A stretch of DNA of 64,000 nt from Terriglobia bacterium (GCA_020073645.1 JAIQET010000001.1:1-64000); one strand, 5' to 3'; shown: positions 7,304 to 16,100, counted from the first letter of the stretch. Notes: generated by a model not told the origin, from the sequence alone. Made by a program: numbers and translations.

Positions 7304-10300
7304 TTGCTTAAACTGAAAAAGCTTCACGTTCTAGGCTTCAAGTCGTTCTGCGACCGTACCGAGCTCAAGTTTCATGGGGACGGCATTGCGGCCATCATCG
7401 GTCCCAACGGTTGCGGCAAGTCGAATATTGCGGACGCCATCTCCTGGGTGCTGGGCGAGCAGTCGGCCAAGACCCTGCGTGGCTCGCGCATGGAGGACGT
7501 CATTTTTGCCGGCACCCGCGACCGCAAGCCCACCGGCATGGCCGAAGTGTCGCTCACGCTGATCGATCCCGAGGTGTACGACGGTGCTGACGCCAACGAA
7601 GCAACGCAGATCGAAATCGAAGATGACCTGCCCGAGCAACACTGGGACGAGGCCGACATCCGCGCTCGCGCTGCCCACGAAACCGAGCGTCTGACTGAAG
7701 AAGCACAGCCGGGCCGGATCGAGGAGCCTGAAATTTCTTCCCAACCGGGTCCCGGCGGGATCCACCTCGTGGGTTCGCTGTCCACTGCCTATCCCGACGA
7801 TGAGCCGCTTTTCGCTCTGTCCAAGCGCGCGCTTGCTGGGATCGCCTCGGCGCAGGCTTCGCCCGCCAATGGTGGGACCTTGGCGGCCGCGGCAGGAACC
7901 GGCCAGCAGGTTGTCCTCAAGATTCGCCGCCGCAAGTTTCAACAGCAGTTCCGCACGGGCGAGATCGTCGTCACCCGCAGATTGTTCCGCACTGGCGACA
8001 GCGAGTACCTGCTCAACGGCAAGCTCTGCCGCCTGCGTGATATCCAGGAGTTGTTCATGGGCACCGGGCTTGGACCCGAGTCTTATGCGCTCATCGAGCA
8101 GGGGCGCATCGGGCAAATCCTGAGCAGCCGGCCCACCGATCGTCGGGCGATTCTTGAAGAAGCTGCAGGCATCACCAAGTTCAAAACCAAGAAGCGTCTT
8201 GCCGAAGCCCGCCTGGAAGACGCCAAACAGAACCTGGCGCGCGTGAACGACATCTTCGATGAAGTCACACGGCAGATGAACTCGCTCAAGCGCCAGGCTT
8301 CGAAAGCCGAGCGTTACGCCCGCCTGCGCGAGGAGATGCGCGCCAAGCTGCGCCTGGTGCTGGCCAGCAAGTTCGCGCAGTTGGAGCAGGAGAGCGCGGA
8401 ACTGGACGCCCAGATCAATTCCCTTTCCGAGGAGATGCGGCAGCAAACCGAGGCTGTTCAGCAACTCGAAGCCGAGCAGAGCGAACGCACCCAGCGTGGC
8501 TACGCCATCGAGGCGGAGATCCGGGAAAACCGCGAGCGCCTGAACCAGATCAAGCTGGAAACCGATCGTGCCCATGCCCAGCGCCGGCACAATGACGAAC
8601 GCTGCGCCGAACTGGTGATGCGGGCAGGTTCATTGGACGCCGAGTTGGTCCAAGCTCGCAACCGTCTGACCACGCTCGAAGCGGAGCGCGATTCTAATCA
8701 ACAGGTTCTCGACTCTGCGGCTGCCGACCTGGCCGCCGCACAGCAAGAGTTGGCGCAGTCCCAGCAGGAAGCGACCGTGGCCGCCAACACGCTGGCAGAC
8801 CTGGAGCAGCAGCACGAAGCGTCTCGCCTGGCCATCATGGAGGCAGTGGCCGCAACCTCCAACCTGCGCAACCAGCTTACGCAAGCCGAGGAGCGTCTTG
8901 CCGCGGTCGATCGTGAGGCCCAGCGGCTGCAGGGCGAAATGGCCACGGCGAATTCCCAGGTGGACGCTTTCGGAGGGCAGCGCGGACAACTGACCCTGGA
9001 ATTTGAAACGGTTTCGCAGCGCGTCTCCGGACTTACGCAGGAGATTGCCCAGGTGCGGCAGTCCATCGCCTCCAGGCGTCAAGAAGAAAGCGAAGCCAAG
9101 AATCACCTCGACAGCTTGCGCGCCGAGTACGCGTCGGCGCTGGGTAAGAGAAGTTCGCTGGAAGCGGTCATTGCCGAGCACGGGTATTCCACGGAATCGG
9201 TGCGCCGCCTGTTCCAGTCGGGAGTGATGCAGGGCGGCCTGGCGCCGGCCGGCGTGCTGGCTGATTTTCTTGAGGTAGAACCGCGTTTCGAGAGTGTGGT
9301 CGAGGACTTCTTGCGTGACGAGTTGAACTATGTCGTGGTCAAGTCCTGGGATGCGGCGGACGAAGGTCTACGCCTGCTGCGCACGGATGTGGATGGCCGC
9401 GCCACCTTCCTGGTGCACCCCGAGGATGCGCAGGCCAAGTTCTCATTTCTGGTGGACGACGCCGCTTGCCCGCCGCCCCCCAGTCAGTCCATCCTTCCGC
9501 TCAAGAACAGCATCCGGGTGCTCAACGGGTTTGGCAAATCCCTGGAAGTCATCCTGCCCAAGCTGCGCGATGGATACATCGTGCCTGATCCTGGATTCGC
9601 TCGGGCCCTGGCGCTGGAGAATCCGCATGCCTTCTTCCTCTCACAATCCGGCGAGTGCTTTCATAACGTGACCGTCACTGGTGGCAAGCAGCGGGACGAA
9701 GGTCCGCTTTCCATGAAGCGCGAGCTGCGCGATGTGATGCGCCTAATGGTTGAACTGGAAGCGGCACTCCGCCACGAGGAAATGAGGGTATTGACCTTGG
9801 GGCGCGAGATCAAAGAGCTCACTTCCCTGCTCGAACGTCTGGAAGAGGAAATGCGCGCAGCCGAGAAGCAGGCCATGACGTCCGGCCACCTGCTGCAACA
9901 GCTTGATTCCGAGATGGCTCGCGTGAATGAGCGCTTGCACACCTGCCAAGGGGAACTGCGGCGGCTGTCCGGCGAGCGGACGGAACTGGAAGAAGTGATC
10001 GACGCGCGACAGACGCAAATGGCGGCGGCGCAACGAGAGCGCACCGACCTGGAGCGAACGGCCGCCAGCGCCCAGGAACAACTGGCCTGCTTGCGCGAAC
10101 GCCGCGATCTGGCAGCGAGCAATGCCTCCCGGCACCTGGCGCGTGTCGCCACTCTGGAAGAGAGGCATCGCGCCGCCGCGGCGGGGCTGGAAAGGATTGA
10201 AGCCCTGGTCAGTGAAATGCGCGAGCGAGTGCATTCTTTGCAGTCGCAGATCGAGTCCTCCGCCGCCGAAAAACTGCAGCGCGAGACGGAGAACCAGCAG

Positions 10301-11251
10301 ATCGCTGCTCAGTTGCTGGAGCTTGAGGCCGAACGCAATGCGACCGAAGCCCGCGACGGCCTGTTGCAATTCGAATCCGAGCAGGTGCGCGCTCGCCTGG
10401 CGGAAATGGACGAGGCCCTGCGCAACGCCCGCCTACTTCTCGATCAGGCCCGCGACCGCCGTGGCGAGCTTTCCGCCGCCGCCGCCAAGCTTCAGTCCGA
10501 CGCCCAGCACATGGCGGAGACCTGCCTCAACGAGCTGGGTGTCCAGCGCCACGAATTGCTGGCCGACAGCACCATTCCTCTGGCTACGGGCGAGCAGTTG
10601 GCCCTAGAGGACCAGACCTACCGCGAGATGCGCACCCGCCTCGAGGCCATGGGCCCGGTCAACATGATGGCTCTCGAAGAGTACAAGGAGACCGCTGAGC
10701 GGCACGCCTTCCTCGACACTCAGCGCAAAGACCTGCTGGATTCCATCGAGAACACCCAGAACACCATCAAGGAGATCGACACCTTCTCCCGGCAGAAGTT
10801 CCAGGAGGCATTCGCGCGGATCAACGAGAACTTCCAGGCCACCTTCAAGAAGCTCTTCGGCGGCGGCAATGCCTTCATGCGGCTCACCGACGAGGAGAAC
10901 AGCGCCGAAAGCGGCATTGACGTGGTGGCCTCGCCTCCAGGCAAGAAGCTGCAGAACGTTCTGCTCCTCTCCGGCGGCGAGAAAGCCCTGACCGCGCTGG
11001 CGCTGCTGGTGGGCATCTTCCAGTATCAGCCCAGTCCCTTCTGCATTCTCGACGAGGTGGACGCGCCACTCGACGAAGCCAACATCGGCCGCTTCACCGA
11101 ACTGGTCAAAGAAATGAGCGTGCAGACCCAGTTCGTACTCATCACTCACAGCAAGAAGACCATGGGAATCGCGCCGGTGCTATACGGGGTAACCATGCAG
11201 GAGCCGGGGGTGTCGAAGCTGGTTTCGGTGCGGTTCGGAGCGACGGCGTAA
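7304..11251 (+). CDS. smc: chromosome segregation protein SMC
   Basis: A 1315-residue protein starting at TTG behind an AAGGAG site. The N-terminal head has Walker A GPNGCGKSN (33-41). The hinge is seen around VEPRFESVVEDFLRDELNYV, with long coiled coils on both sides. The C-terminal head has the signature LLSGGEKALTALALL and Walker B FCILDEVDAPLDEAN. Together these form the condensin ATPase that compacts and segregates chromosomes with ScpA/ScpB. The protein is about 120 residues longer than usual. Most of the excess is an acidic, low-complexity insertion at about residues 91-215 within the N-terminal head, between LTLIDPE and EIVVTRRLFRTG. The long leader carries an NrdR-like box. Confidence 0.95.
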   Translation: MLKLKKLHVLGFKSFCDRTELKFHGDGIAAIIGPNGCGKSNIADAISWVLGEQSAKTLRGSRMEDVIFAGTRDRKPTGMAEVSLTLIDPEVYDGADANEATQIEIEDDLPEQHWDEADIRARAAHETERLTEEAQPGRIEEPEISSQPGPGGIHLVGSLSTAYPDDEPLFALSKRALAGIASAQASPANGGTLAAAAGTGQQVVLKIRRRKFQQQFRTGEIVVTRRLFRTGDSEYLLNGKLCRLRDIQELFMGTGLGPESYALIEQGRIGQILSSRPTDRRAILEEAAGITKFKTKKRLAEARLEDAKQNLARVNDIFDEVTRQMNSLKRQASKAERYARLREEMRAKLRLVLASKFAQLEQESAELDAQINSLSEEMRQQTEAVQQLEAEQSERTQRGYAIEAEIRENRERLNQIKLETDRAHAQRRHNDERCAELVMRAGSLDAELVQARNRLTTLEAERDSNQQVLDSAAADLAAAQQELAQSQQEATVAANTLADLEQQHEASRLAIMEAVAATSNLRNQLTQAEERLAAVDREAQRLQGEMATANSQVDAFGGQRGQLTLEFETVSQRVSGLTQEIAQVRQSIASRRQEESEAKNHLDSLRAEYASALGKRSSLEAVIAEHGYSTESVRRLFQSGVMQGGLAPAGVLADFLEVEPRFESVVEDFLRDELNYVVVKSWDAADEGLRLLRTDVDGRATFLVHPEDAQAKFSFLVDDAACPPPPSQSILPLKNSIRVLNGFGKSLEVILPKLRDGYIVPDPGFARALALENPHAFFLSQSGECFHNVTVTGGKQRDEGPLSMKRELRDVMRLMVELEAALRHEEMRVLTLGREIKELTSLLERLEEEMRAAEKQAMTSGHLLQQLDSEMARVNERLHTCQGELRRLSGERTELEEVIDARQTQMAAAQRERTDLERTAASAQEQLACLRERRDLAASNASRHLARVATLEERHRAAAAGLERIEALVSEMRERVHSLQSQIESSAAEKLQRETENQQIAAQLLELEAERNATEARDGLLQFESEQVRARLAEMDEALRNARLLLDQARDRRGELSAAAAKLQSDAQHMAETCLNELGVQRHELLADSTIPLATGEQLALEDQTYREMRTRLEAMGPVNMMALEEYKETAERHAFLDTQRKDLLDSIENTQNTIKEIDTFSRQKFQEAFARINENFQATFKKLFGGGNAFMRLTDEENSAESGIDVVASPPGKKLQNVLLLSGGEKALTALALLVGIFQYQPSPFCILDEVDAPLDEANIGRFTELVKEMSVQTQFVLITHSKKTMGIAPVLYGVTMQEPGVSKLVSVRFGATA

Positions 11252-11269
11252 CCGGTTACCCACATCAGA

Positions 11270-11295
11270 GAGACGCAGCAAGCTGCGTCTCTACG
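11270..11295. repeat. dispersed palindromic repeat, copy 2
   Basis: Identical to the 26 bases at 409-434 (10-base arms GAGACGCAGC / GCTGCGTCTC). It lies 19 bases after the smc stop. It could act as a transcript-end hairpin but lacks a U-tract. Confidence 0.85.
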
Positions 11296-11525
11296 GACAC
11301 TCCGGTATTTTGGCTTCGTCCGTTTATCCTCACCCGTCCTCAGATTTTCCACAACCCGCCCTCCCCAAAACCCTTGCCAGACGGGCGGTTTCCCCTACTC
11401 GCCCGCCTGTCAACTCTTTTGCGCTGAGCAGGATTGCGCTGCCACACACGAATGTGACGCAAGTGGTTGACAAAAATTTCAGGAAGGCTAAAATACGCGA
11501 CGTTTCCTACCGGTACAATTTCATC

Positions 11526-12437
11526 ATGAGCCCCCAACTCCTCGACTCCGTCCTTTTACAGACTGATTTCCCGGCACTGGAGTTGTACGCCAGCGGCAAG
11601 GTACGCGATGTTTATTGCCTCGACAATGAGCACCTGCTCTTCGTGGCCACCGACCGCATCTCGGCCTTCGATTACGTGTTGGCCTCGGGCATTCCCCACA
11701 AGGGCCACGTTCTCACCCAGATTTCGCTCTTCTGGTTTGATTTCCTGAAGGACATCGTTCCCAACCATTTCATTACCTCTGACTTGGAGCGCTATCCGGC
11801 GAACGTAAGGGCGTATGCGGACCAGGTCCGCGGTCGTTCCATGGTGGTGATGCGCGGCGAGATGTTCCCGGTCGAGTGCGTGGTTCGCGGCTATCTTTCC
11901 GGCTCGGGATGGAAGGAGTACAAGGCCACCGGCAAGGTTTGCGGCATCGAGTTGCCCGCCGGACTGAGAGAATCCGACAAATTGCCGGAGCCGATTTTCA
12001 CCCCTGCGACCAAAGCGACTACGGGGCACGACATCAACATCTCTTTCCAGGATATGTGCAAGATTGTCGATCCCGAGCAGAGCCGGCGACTGCGCGACGT
12101 CAGCCTGAAGCTCTACGCCAAGGCCGCCGACTACGCGCGGCAGAAGGGCATCATCATCGCGGATACCAAGTTTGAGTTCGGGCGCACGGCGGCCGGTATT
12201 ACTCTGGCCGACGAGGTGCTCACCCCCGATTCCTCGCGCTTCTGGCCGGCCGAGACTTACCAGCCGGGCAGGGCGCAGGCATCGTTCGACAAACAGTACG
12301 TTCGCGACTACCTGGAGGAGATCCGCTGGAACAAGCTGCCGCCCGCCCCTGCCCTTCCCCCGGATGTGGCACGCCGGACCAGCGAGAAATACCTCGAGGC
12401 GTACCGCCGCCTGACGGGACGCGAGCTGGATGTATAG
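11526..12437 (+). CDS. purC: phosphoribosylaminoimidazole-succinocarboxamide synthase
   Basis: A 303-residue protein from ATG 11526 (MSPQLLDSVL); a longer in-frame reading upstream has no family similarity. PurC motifs are YASGKVRDVY, ATDRISAFD, VVRGYLSGSGWKEYK, and IADTKFEFG with the metal/substrate residues. SAICAR synthase joins CAIR and aspartate with ATP in purine synthesis. The size is that of the longer, yeast-like PurC group rather than the 240-residue form. It is followed closely by cvpA; cvpA and pur genes are also neighbours in other bacteria. Confidence 0.95.
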   Translation: MSPQLLDSVLLQTDFPALELYASGKVRDVYCLDNEHLLFVATDRISAFDYVLASGIPHKGHVLTQISLFWFDFLKDIVPNHFITSDLERYPANVRAYADQVRGRSMVVMRGEMFPVECVVRGYLSGSGWKEYKATGKVCGIELPAGLRESDKLPEPIFTPATKATTGHDINISFQDMCKIVDPEQSRRLRDVSLKLYAKAADYARQKGIIIADTKFEFGRTAAGITLADEVLTPDSSRFWPAETYQPGRAQASFDKQYVRDYLEEIRWNKLPPAPALPPDVARRTSEKYLEAYRRLTGRELDV

Positions 12438-12443
12438 CGGTAA

Positions 12444-12474
12444 CGCCGTTCATGGGAGTACCCCATGAACGGCG
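12444..12474 (+). promoter_or_regulatory. 13-bp hairpin burying the cvpA ribosome-binding site and start
   Basis: Arms 12444-12456 and 12462-12474 are perfectly complementary over 13 bases, with a 5-base loop (AGTAC). The cvpA ATG (12465-12467) lies in the 3' arm. Its only Shine-Dalgarno-like sequence (GGGAG, 12454-12458) is at the top of the 5' arm and loop. The structure begins 7 bases after the purC stop, so it could block cvpA initiation or make it depend on ribosomes leaving purC. Confidence 0.6.
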
Positions 12475-13001
12475 CGGACTGGGTCATTCTTGGGGTCGTG
12501 CTGGTCTCGGTCGTCCGGGCTGCCAGCGAGGGCTTCTTTCACGAAGCCTTCGGCATTGCCGGTCTGGTGCTGGGTTACATTTTGGCGGCGTGGCAGTATC
12601 CGCGGCTGTCGGAGTGGTTCGCGCCCCATTTGAAGTCGCCCTGGTTGGGCGACATTGCCGGGTTTCTGATCATTTTTGTGGCGGTGATGGTGCTGGCCGG
12701 CATCGCCGGACGGATTGTCCGTTGGGCGGTGAAGGAAGCCGGCCTCAGCGTGTTTGACCGGATGCTGGGCGCGCTGCTGGGGTTGGTGCGGGGTGCTTTG
12801 ATTGTGGCGGTGGTGCTGATGGGCATGGCCGCCTTCACTCCGACGTCGAAGTGGCTGGAGGGTTCCGAGCTGGCGCCGTATTTCCTGGTGGTGGGACGCG
12901 CCGCGATCTGGGTTGCGCCCGCGGAGTTGCGCGGCCGCTTCTACCAGGGATTGGACCTGCTGCATCGCCAGCCATCGCCAGCGGCGGCGCCGGGCAAGTA
13001 G
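12465..13001 (+). CDS. cvpA: CvpA family membrane protein
   Basis: A 178-residue inner-membrane protein. It has four predicted helices (about residues 5-22, 27-45, 65-85, 100-125) and the CvpA-typical GADWVILGVVLVSVVRAASEG start. FDRMLGALLGLVRGALIV precedes the last helix. CvpA family members are linked to colicin V production and envelope stress tolerance, but the biochemical role is unresolved. It follows purC by 27 bases. Confidence 0.85.
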   Translation: MNGADWVILGVVLVSVVRAASEGFFHEAFGIAGLVLGYILAAWQYPRLSEWFAPHLKSPWLGDIAGFLIIFVAVMVLAGIAGRIVRWAVKEAGLSVFDRMLGALLGLVRGALIVAVVLMGMAAFTPTSKWLEGSELAPYFLVVGRAAIWVAPAELRGRFYQGLDLLHRQPSPAAAPGK

Positions 13002-13059
13002 CGGCAAGGCACAGGTTTTATAGACACGGTCAGCTTTTCAACGAAGAAAGAGAGACGCC

Positions 13060-13338
13060 GTGAAAGATCAGCTCGAAGCTCTCATCATGCAGATGTACAA
13101 GAGCAACATCCTCTACTCCGAAGCGGTGCGGGAGTTCAAGAAGAAGTTCATTCTGACCGTGCTGCAGGAGAACAAAGGCAACCAGTGCCGCGCCGCGCGC
13201 GAGCTGGGCATGCACCGCAATACGTTGAGCCGCACTATCTCCGAACTGAAGATCGACGTCCGCCAACTGCGGGATGGAACCAGGCGCCCACCGCGCAGCG
13301 CCCGCCCGATGGTGTTTGAGAAGAAGGCGGCGCGGTAA
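13060..13338 (+). CDS. Fis-type helix-turn-helix DNA-binding protein
   Basis: A 92-residue protein from GTG 13060, preceded by GAAAGAGAG. The C-terminal half holds a Fis-family HTH: GNQCRAARELGMHRNTLSRT (about residues 45-64). The N-terminal half is helical, as in the dimerising part of Fis. A basic tail follows (GTRRPPRSARP). It is probably a small nucleoid-associated or regulatory protein; no target can be inferred. Confidence 0.85.
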   Translation: MKDQLEALIMQMYKSNILYSEAVREFKKKFILTVLQENKGNQCRAARELGMHRNTLSRTISELKIDVRQLRDGTRRPPRSARPMVFEKKAAR

Positions 13339-13517
13339 GTACAAGGTCCTCAGATCTCGCTTCCAACCCTCGTCGCCCTGAGCAACCGGCGTTGCAGCGC
13401 CATCCTGTCCCAGCAGTGGTTGTCAGCGCTGCCGCCGTGGTTCGTACCGCTGCTAGATATCTAGAGAAAAAAAATTTACATCAAAATCCGAAAAACAAAC
13501 GGGTTATGGGCCCTAGA

Positions 13518-13525
13518 TCTCGCAA
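13518..13525. repeat. target-site duplication, left copy
   Basis: TCTCGCAA directly abuts the left terminal inverted repeat of the IS1595-family element and is repeated exactly at 16143-16150. Eight bases is the usual duplication length for this family. Confidence 0.85.
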
Positions 13526-13601
13526 CGAAATTATCCCTTTCACAAACCTTGTAAAAAATACCGCCTGCTCTGATGTTTGGCTGGCTTGATGCTAGTCCCG
13601 C

Positions 13602-14231
13602 TTAGGTCTCTTCTTCTTCAGGGGTTTCCGGCGCTCTGGCTTTGTCTCCAGTGCGGCGAGAACTGTCTGTTTGAAGTCCAGTGGAATTTTGAGTGATTGT
13701 TGTGCTCGCTTCTTGGGCTTCCTCATTTGTTTGGTCCAACGCATCGAACAGTGGTGTCTTGCTGGGAGGAAGTGGGACGTCCCCCAACATCAAGACCTCT
13801 ATACCTAATTTCTCAGCGAACTTTTTTAGATTCCCATCGTCCGTGTAAAGTGCACGCGCACCTTCTACTTTTGCAATGGCCGCAATTTGACGGTCGAAAT
13901 TAACTTTCGCCCATGTGTCCTTTGAGCCATCGCGCTTACTGCCCTTCTTGATAGCGCCCTCAATGGCTGCAGCTACCTCTACAGCAGCGCGTATTCCGAA
14001 AGGGGCGATCTTGAATTTTGCTGACCGCTGCAACTCGTCTAGATACAGTGGTGCCGCTGCTCCGGCATGAACCAAGAATTCGGTCAGCGCAGGGGTTGGA
14101 ATAAGAATCCGTTCTCCGGCCTTCTGTAGTTCAGCAAGGAGGTTGGTAACGCGATCCTTTGCGCGGTCAACGGATGCAGGAATAGCGGGACGTAAGGCCA
14201 ACATCACGAAATGGGCGTCAAACGCGATCAT
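13602..14231 (-). CDS. PIN-domain protein (VapC-like ribonuclease candidate)
   Basis: A 209-residue protein. PIN-like acidic residues are D5 (MIAFDAHFVML), E51 (PTPALTEFL), D113 (VNFDRQIAAIA) and D131/D132 (LYTDDGNLKKFAE), spaced as expected for a metal-dependent RNase. The C-terminal 45 residues are a polar, acidic tail (EEAQEASTT to PEEEET) beyond the PIN fold. Its ATG overlaps the stop of the upstream gene by one base (TAATG), so the two are translationally coupled. The pair resembles a toxin-antitoxin arrangement, but toxicity is inference. It is passenger cargo of the IS1595 element. Confidence 0.8.
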   Translation of the reverse strand: MIAFDAHFVMLALRPAIPASVDRAKDRVTNLLAELQKAGERILIPTPALTEFLVHAGAAAPLYLDELQRSAKFKIAPFGIRAAVEVAAAIEGAIKKGSKRDGSKDTWAKVNFDRQIAAIAKVEGARALYTDDGNLKKFAEKLGIEVLMLGDVPLPPSKTPLFDALDQTNEEAQEASTTITQNSTGLQTDSSRRTGDKARAPETPEEEET

Positions 14232-14968
14232 TACTGAACCTTGTTAGTTCCACCCTCCCGAATCCGATGTAGTTCCTTGAGCGGATCAGCGATCTTGTCC
14301 CATCCGCTTCCAGGTATCTTGCGCAACCTTTCAATCATTTGCTGGAGTTCAATATCATTCAACGGTTCGTGATCGACGATTTTAAACTCAGATAATTCCC
14401 ATTCGCCGTTCTCGGTTCTTATCCACTTGCCCTTCCCAAAAACACGGATCGGCACATCGAATAGGAAATTGCGAAGCTCTTTCGCCTTCGCCCGAGTAGT
14501 CACGCACTTGTAATACCTGTCGCCATCTTGCAGGTGCACGGGGACGGTTTCATCTCTTCCGCCTATCTTGATGAGCACGCCCTCCAAAGTTCCCTCTTCC
14601 ATCACAGGACCATATTGCGGCCCTCGGGGCTTCGGGAACTCTAAAAGCTTGAAACGGTTTTCCTTGATCCGTCCGGTTGTGTTGTCCTCATACAGCAGCG
14701 TCCTCAGTCCGGCTAGGCCGCGAACAGCTTCAGCGGGGCCGTGTCCTTCCTTTGCCTCGCTAATGCGACCGCGAACGTCTAGGGCAGTATCCTCAGGGGC
14801 GCGGTTGATCAGTGCGGCGCTGCCTCTTCCTACTCGCTCAAAATGCACGTCAGAATTGGGGCCAACTAGAGCGGCGAAGTTCCTGAGGTATTCCGCAAGT
14901 CTGCCGATGGGCAGGGTCTGTGGGGTATAGCCGTCGATAATGAACGCGATCTTTTTGTATTTCGCCAC
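14231..14968 (-). CDS. unrecognised protein, partner of the PIN-domain gene
   Basis: A 245-residue protein. GTG 14968 was chosen because AGGAGG lies 6 bases upstream; a longer ORF reading starts in the leader hairpin. The N-terminus is KYKKIAFIIDGYTPQTLPIG, followed by RLAEYLRNFAALVG and RVGRGSAALINR. The C-terminal half looks like a beta-rich domain (VPVHLQDGDRYYKCVTTRAK) and ends in a basic helix. I cannot assign a family with a known function. From memory, similar IID.YTP...RLAEY proteins occur beside PIN genes elsewhere. An antitoxin or RNA-binding partner role is inference from the one-base overlap. Confidence 0.8.
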   Translation of the reverse strand: MAKYKKIAFIIDGYTPQTLPIGRLAEYLRNFAALVGPNSDVHFERVGRGSAALINRAPEDTALDVRGRISEAKEGHGPAEAVRGLAGLRTLLYEDNTTGRIKENRFKLLEFPKPRGPQYGPVMEEGTLEGVLIKIGGRDETVPVHLQDGDRYYKCVTTRAKAKELRNFLFDVPIRVFGKGKWIRTENGEWELSEFKIVDHEPLNDIELQQMIERLRKIPGSGWDKIADPLKELHRIREGGTNKVQ

Positions 14969-14975
14969 AGTCGGC

Positions 14976-15008
14976 CTCCTATGATACACTTCTCCCGCGT
15001 CATAGGAG
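14976..15008 (-). promoter_or_regulatory. leader hairpin sequestering the ribosome-binding site
   Basis: CTCCTATGA (14976-14984) and TCATAGGAG (15000-15008) are perfect 9-base inverted repeats separated by 15 bases. In the minus-strand transcript the 3' arm contains most of the AGGAGG site of the gene starting at 14968. Folding would hide it. The same palindrome could alternatively be an operator for autoregulation. Confidence 0.6.
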
Positions 15009-15022
15009 TGATGCAATATTGG

Positions 15023-15051
15023 CCCCGCCCCGAAGCGGGGTTATTTTTTTT
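15023..15051 (+). terminator. plus-strand rho-independent terminator inside the IS element
   Basis: CCCCGC (15023-15028) and GCGGGG (15035-15040) flank a CCCGAA loop and are followed by TTATTTTTTTT. The U-tract is on the plus strand, although all protein genes of the element are on the minus strand. A TATGAT hexamer at 14980-14985 could start a plus-strand RNA of roughly 60 bases ending here. Its -35 region is poor. Confidence 0.65.
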
Positions 15052-15111
15052 CAGCCTGATTCCGCCTACGCCACATCCAGCGGGAAAGCGGCCTTGGTGG
15101 CTCGAAGAGGT

Positions 15112-16077
15112 CTAGTTGCCTCTTTCCAATTCGCCAGTAGGCTTGCTTTGCGAGTCCCGTAGTTGGAGCCTCTTGCCTTCTGCTTGGCTCAAAGCCAACA
15201 ACGTGCGCTCACTGTCGCTGATCTTCCGAGCGTTGTAGCGGAAATCAAATTCTGTCAAATAGCGATGCAGATGGTGACTGCCCACGTGATGGTAGACGCC
15301 AGTCAAACCGCGTTTCAGCAGCCCAAAGTAGCCTTCCACTGTGTTCGTGTGGACTCGCATTCCATCGTCCGCAGTGCGGGAGTATTCCTGCTCCGCGTGA
15401 TTGATAACTTCGTGCCGCTTGAAACGAGCGGGAACGCGGTCATAAGCCGCAAAGCCATCAGTCACGATGCACGCCTTCTGCGCGACGTTCTTCTGGAGAG
15501 TGCTCAGCAGGTTATCAGCGGTGACGCGATGCACATGGAAAGAGCGCACATCGCCGTTGCGCTGCAACACGGAGAACACTGGTTGCTTGTGGCTGTATTC
15601 ATCTGGACGGCCCACGCCACCTTGATGCCGACGCCTGCCTCCGATGTACGTCTCATCTGCTTCTACGACGCCTTTCAGTTTGTTTTGGAATGAGGACTGA
15701 CCCATCATGTACCGAATCCGATGGGCCATAAACCACGCAGACTTGTACGTCACTCCCAACATGCGATGAAGCTGATGGGCGCTCATCCCCTTCTTGGACG
15801 CACAGAGAAGATGGATAGCCAGCAACCATTTGTTCAGGGGAATGTGGCTGTCCTCGAAGATCGTGTTGACGGTGACGGTGAACTGCTGTTCGCAATCCTT
15901 GCACTTGTAGACTCCTATGCGCACAGGCTTCTTGCTGTTCGCTTTGGCTGTGAGTTTGTAGGCAGTCATGCAATTGCAGTGTGGGCAGACAGGGCCATCA
16001 GGCCAGCGGAGACTTTCCAGAAACTCGCGGGCCTTCTCGGCGTCTTGGAACTGCGGATTGTCAGCGATGCTCAACAT
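15112..16077 (-). CDS. IS1595-family (ISXO2-like) transposase
   Basis: A 321-residue protein from ATG 16077; an upstream TTG at 16101 lies inside the -10 hexamer and was rejected. The N-terminal zinc ribbon is seen as CPHCNCM and CKDCEQQF. A helical region follows (LNKWLLAIHLLCASKKGMSA), then the DDE-type core starting VVEADETYIGGRR, a second acidic residue in IVTDGFAAYDRV, and the catalytic histidine/asparagine region NTVEGYFGLLKRG. It is full length with no frameshift, so the element may still be active. Confidence 0.93.
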   Translation of the reverse strand: MLSIADNPQFQDAEKAREFLESLRWPDGPVCPHCNCMTAYKLTAKANSKKPVRIGVYKCKDCEQQFTVTVNTIFEDSHIPLNKWLLAIHLLCASKKGMSAHQLHRMLGVTYKSAWFMAHRIRYMMGQSSFQNKLKGVVEADETYIGGRRRHQGGVGRPDEYSHKQPVFSVLQRNGDVRSFHVHRVTADNLLSTLQKNVAQKACIVTDGFAAYDRVPARFKRHEVINHAEQEYSRTADDGMRVHTNTVEGYFGLLKRGLTGVYHHVGSHHLHRYLTEFDFRYNARKISDSERTLLALSQAEGKRLQLRDSQSKPTGELERGN

Positions 16078-16100
16078 TGGCGTACCCTCAACTGACACCA

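Noticed and set aside
7331-8590. 419-codon frame antisense to smc
   Set aside because: Fully within smc; no start signal and a Gly/Leu/Ala-biased reading typical of antisense frames.
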